14,830 nucleotides of DNA from JAGIBJ01 sp047604965 (GTDB taxonomy: Bacteria; Actinomycetota; Thermoleophilia; Solirubrobacterales; Solirubrobacteraceae): positions 1 to 14,830 of the forward strand of contig JASGGQ010000070.1 in assembly GCA_047604965.1 (NCBI GenBank), read 5' to 3'. Shown piece by piece: positions 11,961 through 14,830 of the stretch. The notes beneath the pieces are model-generated. The model saw only the letters and a list, made by a program, of their open reading frames with translations, had not been told where the DNA came from and made no database searches. Every line of letters starts with the position of its first letter. The first letter of the stretch is position 1. The position numbers and the translations under genes were made by a program.

Positions 11961-12259
11961 CGCAGGGCGATCTCGTCGCCGTCGTCGAACACGGCGGTGA
12001 CCTTAAGGTGGCCGCCGAGCGCTTCGACGTAGCGCTGGATGGTGGCGAGGTTGAGCTTGTCGGCACGCTCAATCGCGGACACGCGCGGCCGGGACACGCT
12101 CAGCCGCTCGGCAAGCGCCTGCTGCGTAACGCCGCGACGCTCGCGCACAGCGTGCAGCTCCAACTCCGCGCGCACCTCGTCGGCCTCCGCCTCGATCTCA
12201 GCGCGCAAATGCGGCCGCATATCGCGGACCTCCTGAGCACTCGTGAGCTTCATCGTCAT
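11957..12259 (-). CDS. XRE-family HTH antitoxin (HigA-like)
   Basis: The protein has 100 residues from the ATG at 12259, which overlaps the toxin stop (TGATG). An ATG at 12253 would give 98 residues; a GGAGG (12264-12268) lies 4 or 10 nt before these starts. The N-terminal helix-rich part (SAQEVRDMRPHLRAEIEAEA, then DEVRAELELHAV) leads to an XRE HTH (RRGVTQQALAERLSVSRPRV) with SAIERADKLNLATIQRYVEA following. The end LKVTAVFDDGDEIAL matches XRE antitoxins of Gp49-like toxins. It should bind its own promoter palindromes and neutralise the toxin. The fused pseudogene at 8269-8604 is its paralogue. Confidence 0.9.
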   Translation of the reverse strand: MTMKLTSAQEVRDMRPHLRAEIEAEADEVRAELELHAVRERRGVTQQALAERLSVSRPRVSAIERADKLNLATIQRYVEALGGHLKVTAVFDDGDEIALR

Positions 12260-12618
12260 CACCCCTCCGGGTTCTCGTCGCGCAGATGCGCGAGGTAATC
12301 ATCAAATAGATCGTCGGCGATCGGGATGTTCCGCTCGTACCAGCCCTGCCAGTCGTCGGTTTTGTCGCCACCGAGCAGCACAAGTGCCTGGCGCCTCGGA
12401 TCGAACGCGAACAACGCCCGCAGGTGACCGCCGACCGATCGCAGCTCCTTCATGTTCGCGTGACGGCTGCCCTTGATCGTGTCCACGATCGGACGACCAA
12501 GAGCAGGGCCTTCCCGCTCCAACACGTCCACAGCACCCATGATCGCCTTGAAGTCCTTGTCGCCGAGCCCCTCGACCCACTCCCGCGCCTCCGGGCCAAA
12601 GCAAACGTCCCACGCCAT
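12259..12618 (-). CDS. HigB/RelE-superfamily (phage Gp49-like) toxin
   Basis: The protein has 119 residues. It has the Gp49-like family pattern: WDVCFGPEAREWVEGL, then a helix with GAVDVLEREGPALGRPIVDT, IKGSRHANMKELRS, LRALFAFDPRRQALVLLGGD and KTDDWQGWY. The G--LGRP-VD-IKGSRH--MKELR and F-FDP-R-A-LLLGG-K motifs are the family hallmarks. These toxins are thought to be ribosome-dependent or free mRNA interferases. The toxin precedes its XRE antitoxin, the usual order for this subfamily, and the two overlap by one base. The start has a TACTAT -10 box 6 nt upstream. It looks intact. Confidence 0.9.
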   Translation of the reverse strand: MAWDVCFGPEAREWVEGLGDKDFKAIMGAVDVLEREGPALGRPIVDTIKGSRHANMKELRSVGGHLRALFAFDPRRQALVLLGGDKTDDWQGWYERNIPIADDLFDDYLAHLRDENPEG

Positions 12619-12624
12619 ACACCC

Positions 12625-12643
12625 ATAGTAACATCTCTGTTAC
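12625..12643 (-). promoter_or_regulatory. Leaderless promoter and operator of the HigB-XRE operon
   Basis: TACTAT (12625-12630) on the minus strand lies 6 nt before the ATG at 12618. A perfect inverted repeat GTAACA-TCTC-TGTTAC (12628-12643) overlaps it, the expected place for the XRE antitoxin to autorepress. Confidence 0.6.
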
Positions 12644-12644
12644 C

Positions 12645-12660
12645 GAAACGCACATGTTTC
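12645..12660. promoter_or_regulatory. Second inverted repeat upstream of the HigB-XRE operon
   Basis: GAAAC-GCACAT-GTTTC lies 1 bp from the first palindrome, over the expected -35 region. It could be a second operator, but its sequence differs from the first. Confidence 0.35.
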
Positions 12661-12661
12661 G

Positions 12662-12695
12662 GCCCGGCAACGGCCGTTTCCGGGCAGCGCACCGG
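12662..12695. repeat. 34-bp palindromic direct repeat, copy 2
   Basis: It matches 11785-11818 except for one C-to-T change. It begins 44 bp upstream of the HigB-like toxin start. The two copies, in direct orientation, flank the whole toxin-antitoxin-small ORF unit. Confidence 0.8.
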
Positions 12696-12921
12696 CCCGG
12701 CCGGCGAACACCAGCCCCAGGCCTCAACAAACGACTGTGCGGAAGATCTTGACGCGGGACACGCCGACACGCCGGCCCCACATCACCACTTCGCAAACCG
12801 TCACTGGCCATCACCCCAAATCGAGCCGCGCCCCTGCGTTCCCGTGGCCCGCACACGCTGGCGCCGAGGTGCTGGCACGGCGGCCACGAACCGCTGCGCC
12901 GGCCGCCGGTACGCTGCGGTA

Positions 12922-12957
12922 GAAATGTTAGATAGGATGCGGAGAAATCGTTAGATA
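12922..12957 (+). repeat. Short direct repeat upstream of the ATPase gene
   Basis: GAAAT-GTTAGATA (12922-12934) and GAAAT-C-GTTAGATA (12944-12957) are repeated about 23 bp apart, roughly two helical turns. The second copy overlaps the putative -35. It is a candidate regulator site or a small duplication. Confidence 0.45.
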
Positions 12958-12980
12958 CGAGGCGGGTCCGTTGCTAATCT
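12951..12980 (+). promoter_or_regulatory. Leaderless promoter of the DUF4143 ATPase
   Basis: TTAGAT (12951-12956), an 18-bp spacer and TAATCT (12975-12980) are followed after 7 nt by the GTG at 12988. No Shine-Dalgarno is seen. Confidence 0.5.
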
Positions 12981-12987
12981 CGGCCTC

Positions 12988-14256
12988 GTGACGTATCGGC
13001 GACGAATCATCGACGCCCTCCTCGACGAGGTGTTCCCGCACCTGACCGCCGTCGCACTGGAGGGAGCCAAAGGCGTCGGCAAGACGGCGACCGGCACCCA
13101 GCGGGCGCAATCGGTGACATCGCTCACCGACCCGAACGAGCGCGCGCTCCTTGCCGCCGATCCCTCACGGGTCACCAAACTGCCACCACCGGTGCTCATC
13201 GATGAGTGGCAACTCGAGCCGGCTGTGTGGGATGTCGTACGCCGCGCCGTCGACGACACCTCAGGCGGCAGCCGGTTCCTCCTCGCAGGGTCTGCGAGCG
13301 TGCCGCCCGGCACGCCAATCCACTCTGGCGCCGGGCGCATCGTTCGCGTCGTCATGCGGCCGCTCGCCTTCGCCGAACGCGACCTTACCCAGCCGACGAT
13401 CTCGCTTCGGGCGCTGCTCGACGGCACGCAAGGAAACATCACCGGAACCTCGCCGGTCACGCTCGACGACTACGCCAACGAGATCTGGCGATCGGGGTTC
13501 CCCGGCATCCGCGACCTCCCGGCGCGTACGCGCCGCTTGCAGCTCGACAGCTACCTGGCGCGCATCGTCGATCGTGAACTGCCGGACAGCGGCGTCACCA
13601 TCCGCCGTCCGGCCGCACTGCGCGCCTGGCTGGCGGCATACGGCGCAGCGACGGCGACCACCGCCAGCTACACCGCGATCCTCAACGCCGCAACTGCGGG
13701 AGAGGTCGACAAGCCAGCCAGGCAGACCGTCGCGATCTACCGTGAGCACCTCACCCGCATCTTCGTACTCGACCCAATACCCGCTTGGGCGCCGGTACTC
13801 GCGCCATTGCGGCGACTTTCGCAGGCACCAAAGCACCACCTCGTCGACCCGGCGCTTGCCGCGCAACTCGTCGGCATCACACCCGACGATCTCCTTCGAG
13901 GACGAGGCGCGACGGACAGCACCGCCGGCTCGTGGCTCGGCGCGCTCTTTGAGTCGCTGACCGCCCAAAGCGTGCGCGTATACGCCGACGCCGCAGAGGC
14001 CCGCGTCGGCCACCTCCGCACCAGCGACACCCGCCACGAGATCGACCTCATCGTCGAGCGAGGCATCTCCCGCACCCTCGCGATCGAAGTGAAACTCTCG
14101 TCCACTGTTGACGATCACGACGTGCGCCACCTGCACTGGCTCAAAGCGCAGCTCGGCGATCGCCTCGTCGACATGATCGTCGTGACGACCGGCAAACACG
14201 CCTACCGCCGCCCGGATGGGGTCGCAGTAATCCCCCTGGCGTTGCTCGGCCCGTAG
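12988..14256 (+). CDS. DUF4143-type AAA ATPase
   Basis: The protein has 422 residues, the typical length. Walker A is EGAKGVGKTATG (about 25-36), Walker B is PPVLIDEWQLEP (about 67-78), and the sensor strand is SRFLLAGSASV (about 95-105), followed by the HSGAGRI Arg segment and VVMRPLAFAER. A middle helical domain (about 190-350) fits DUF4143. The C-terminus has RHEIDLIVERG and TLAIEVKLSS near 350-370, the D-x(n)-E-V-K pattern of a restriction-endonuclease-like fold. The role of these standalone ATPases is poorly understood; TA-like or defence roles have been suggested. The GTG start is supported by a TAATCT box 7 nt upstream. It is intact and divergent from the HigB-XRE operon. Confidence 0.88.
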   Translation: MTYRRRIIDALLDEVFPHLTAVALEGAKGVGKTATGTQRAQSVTSLTDPNERALLAADPSRVTKLPPPVLIDEWQLEPAVWDVVRRAVDDTSGGSRFLLAGSASVPPGTPIHSGAGRIVRVVMRPLAFAERDLTQPTISLRALLDGTQGNITGTSPVTLDDYANEIWRSGFPGIRDLPARTRRLQLDSYLARIVDRELPDSGVTIRRPAALRAWLAAYGAATATTASYTAILNAATAGEVDKPARQTVAIYREHLTRIFVLDPIPAWAPVLAPLRRLSQAPKHHLVDPALAAQLVGITPDDLLRGRGATDSTAGSWLGALFESLTAQSVRVYADAAEARVGHLRTSDTRHEIDLIVERGISRTLAIEVKLSSTVDDHDVRHLHWLKAQLGDRLVDMIVVTTGKHAYRRPDGVAVIPLALLGP

Positions 14257-14324
14257 CCGCATCGACCCGAGCGGCTCCGACCGGACCGGCCGGAACACCA
14301 TCGCGCCGCATCTCCCGCGTCGCG

Positions 14325-14341
14325 CCACCGATCGTCGGTGG
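14325..14341. terminator. Short hairpin after the ATPase gene
   Basis: CCACCGA-TCG-TCGGTGG is a perfect 7-bp stem with a 3-nt loop, 69 bp after the stop. Further inverted repeats follow (GGAGCGTG at 14341-14348 with CACGCTCC at 14384-14391; CGGAGCG/CGCTCCG at 14371-14377 and 14386-14392). It is a possible terminator, without a T-tract. Confidence 0.4.
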
Positions 14342-14439
14342 GAGCGTGTCATTTGAACACGTCGATGCACCGGAGCGACTTGTCACGCTCCGCGCCCGGA
14401 ACACAAGGTGAAGCACGAGGACGCGCGAAGATCGACCCC

Positions 14440-14830
14440 GTGAGCACCACCACGTACGACCCGGCCGCGCACGCCGCACTGATCTGCGACTGGAGCCTGA
14501 GCGTCCAGCCCGGCGACGCCGTGCTCGTGCAATACCCGGCCGTCGCCACCCCACTCGCACTCGCCGTACACCAGGCCGTGCTGGAGCGCGGCGCATGGCC
14601 GGCGCTGCGCCCCGACGTCGACGGCGCCACGCGCGCATACGTGGAGCACGCAGCGGACGCCCAGCTCGACGCGGCCAACCCCATCGAACTCGCCGAACAG
14701 CGCGCCGCCACGAAACTGCTGCGAATCTACGCGCCCGACGGCCCAGAGCCGCTCGCTGGCGCCAACCCGGCCCGCGTCGCACAGCTCGCACGCGGCCGGC
14801 AGGCCCTGCGCCGGCTGGCGCGGCGCAGGG
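14440..14830 (+). CDS. M29-family aminopeptidase, 5' part (runs off the edge)
   Basis: The frame is open from the GTG at 14440 to the window end (130 codons) with no stop. The N-terminus (YDPAAHAALICDWSLSVQPG, then DAVLVQYPAVATPLALAVHQ, AVLERGAWPALRPDV) matches the opening of peptidase M29 (thermophilic aminopeptidase T/AmpS type), with the conserved -L---SL-V-PGD-VLV pattern. RAYVEHAADAQLDAANPIEL and LLRIYAPDGPEPLAGANPAR fit the EHA--QL and DP-R elements that follow in this family. These are cytoplasmic metallo-aminopeptidases. The metal ligands lie in the C-terminal half outside the window and cannot be checked. No clear promoter or Shine-Dalgarno is seen. Confidence 0.75.
   Translation, partial: MSTTTYDPAAHAALICDWSLSVQPGDAVLVQYPAVATPLALAVHQAVLERGAWPALRPDVDGATRAYVEHAADAQLDAANPIELAEQRAATKLLRIYAPDGPEPLAGANPARVAQLARGRQALRRLARRR

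Larger units (their letters stand above)
12619..12987. other. Intergenic region between divergent HigB-XRE and ATPase operons
   Basis: It holds the operator palindromes (12628-12660), repeat copy 2 (12662-12695), and the direct repeats and promoter of the ATPase gene. Between about 12700 and 12900 no convincing gene is seen; the open frames there are shadows. Confidence 0.6.

Noticed and set aside
11785..12695. 34-bp repeats as integron attC sites
   Set aside because: The core lacks the attC GTTRRRY end (it reads GTTCCC or GTTTCC), no integrase is seen, and the arms form a single simple palindrome.
14341..14392. Folded intergenic region as a tRNA or riboswitch
   Set aside because: Stems pair (GGAGCGTG/CACGCTCC), but there is no T-arm or anticodon pattern and no riboswitch consensus. 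Treated as possible terminator structure.

Overview
The window is high-GC DNA, probably from an actinobacterium. Thermoleophilia (Conexibacter/Solirubrobacter-like) is my guess from codon use, product types and the many start codons that sit only 6-9 nt after a -10-like hexamer (leaderless transcripts). No rRNA, tRNA, CRISPR array or prophage structural gene is visible.

Layout. The left edge (20-590, minus strand) is an excisionase/MerR-type HTH antitoxin followed by a truncated PIN toxin. Positions 591-1666 hold a mostly empty stretch and two small unknown genes. Positions 1720-8265 form an envelope/secretion block: a hexapeptide acyltransferase (minus), a large secreted protein with a lectin-like N-terminal region and a putative TIM-barrel glycosidase domain (plus), a convergent FkbM-type methyltransferase (minus) behind a 25-bp perfect hairpin, and a secreted beta-propeller-like protein with a Pro/Thr linker and a C-terminal beta domain (plus).

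Positions 8269-12618 are a dense toxin-antitoxin (TA) island. With the left-edge pair, seven TA loci can be recognised. Three look intact: Phd-VapC, MazEF-like, and a Gp49/HigB-like toxin with XRE antitoxin. Four are decayed: the truncated PIN; a HigB toxin fragment fused in frame to an XRE antitoxin; a DUF5615-type toxin with a nonsense codon beside an intact DUF433 antitoxin; and a HigBA pair with the toxin tail and nearly all of the antitoxin deleted. Mixed in are an internally deleted IS256-family transposase remnant, a 103-bp direct duplication (about 92% identical) lying just upstream of two TA operons, and a 34-bp near-palindromic direct repeat flanking the HigB-XRE operon. That operon also carries an ATGA-coupled 30-codon ORF.

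The right end has a DUF4143-type AAA ATPase with an upstream direct repeat, and the 5' part of an M29-family aminopeptidase running off the edge.

Taken together, the right half looks like an accessory locus where small toxin-antitoxin cassettes arrive and are then eroded by deletion, frequently with loss of the toxin and retention of the antitoxin. The left half looks like surface or exopolysaccharide modification and secreted carbohydrate-active proteins. All family assignments are from motif recognition by eye; no database search was run.
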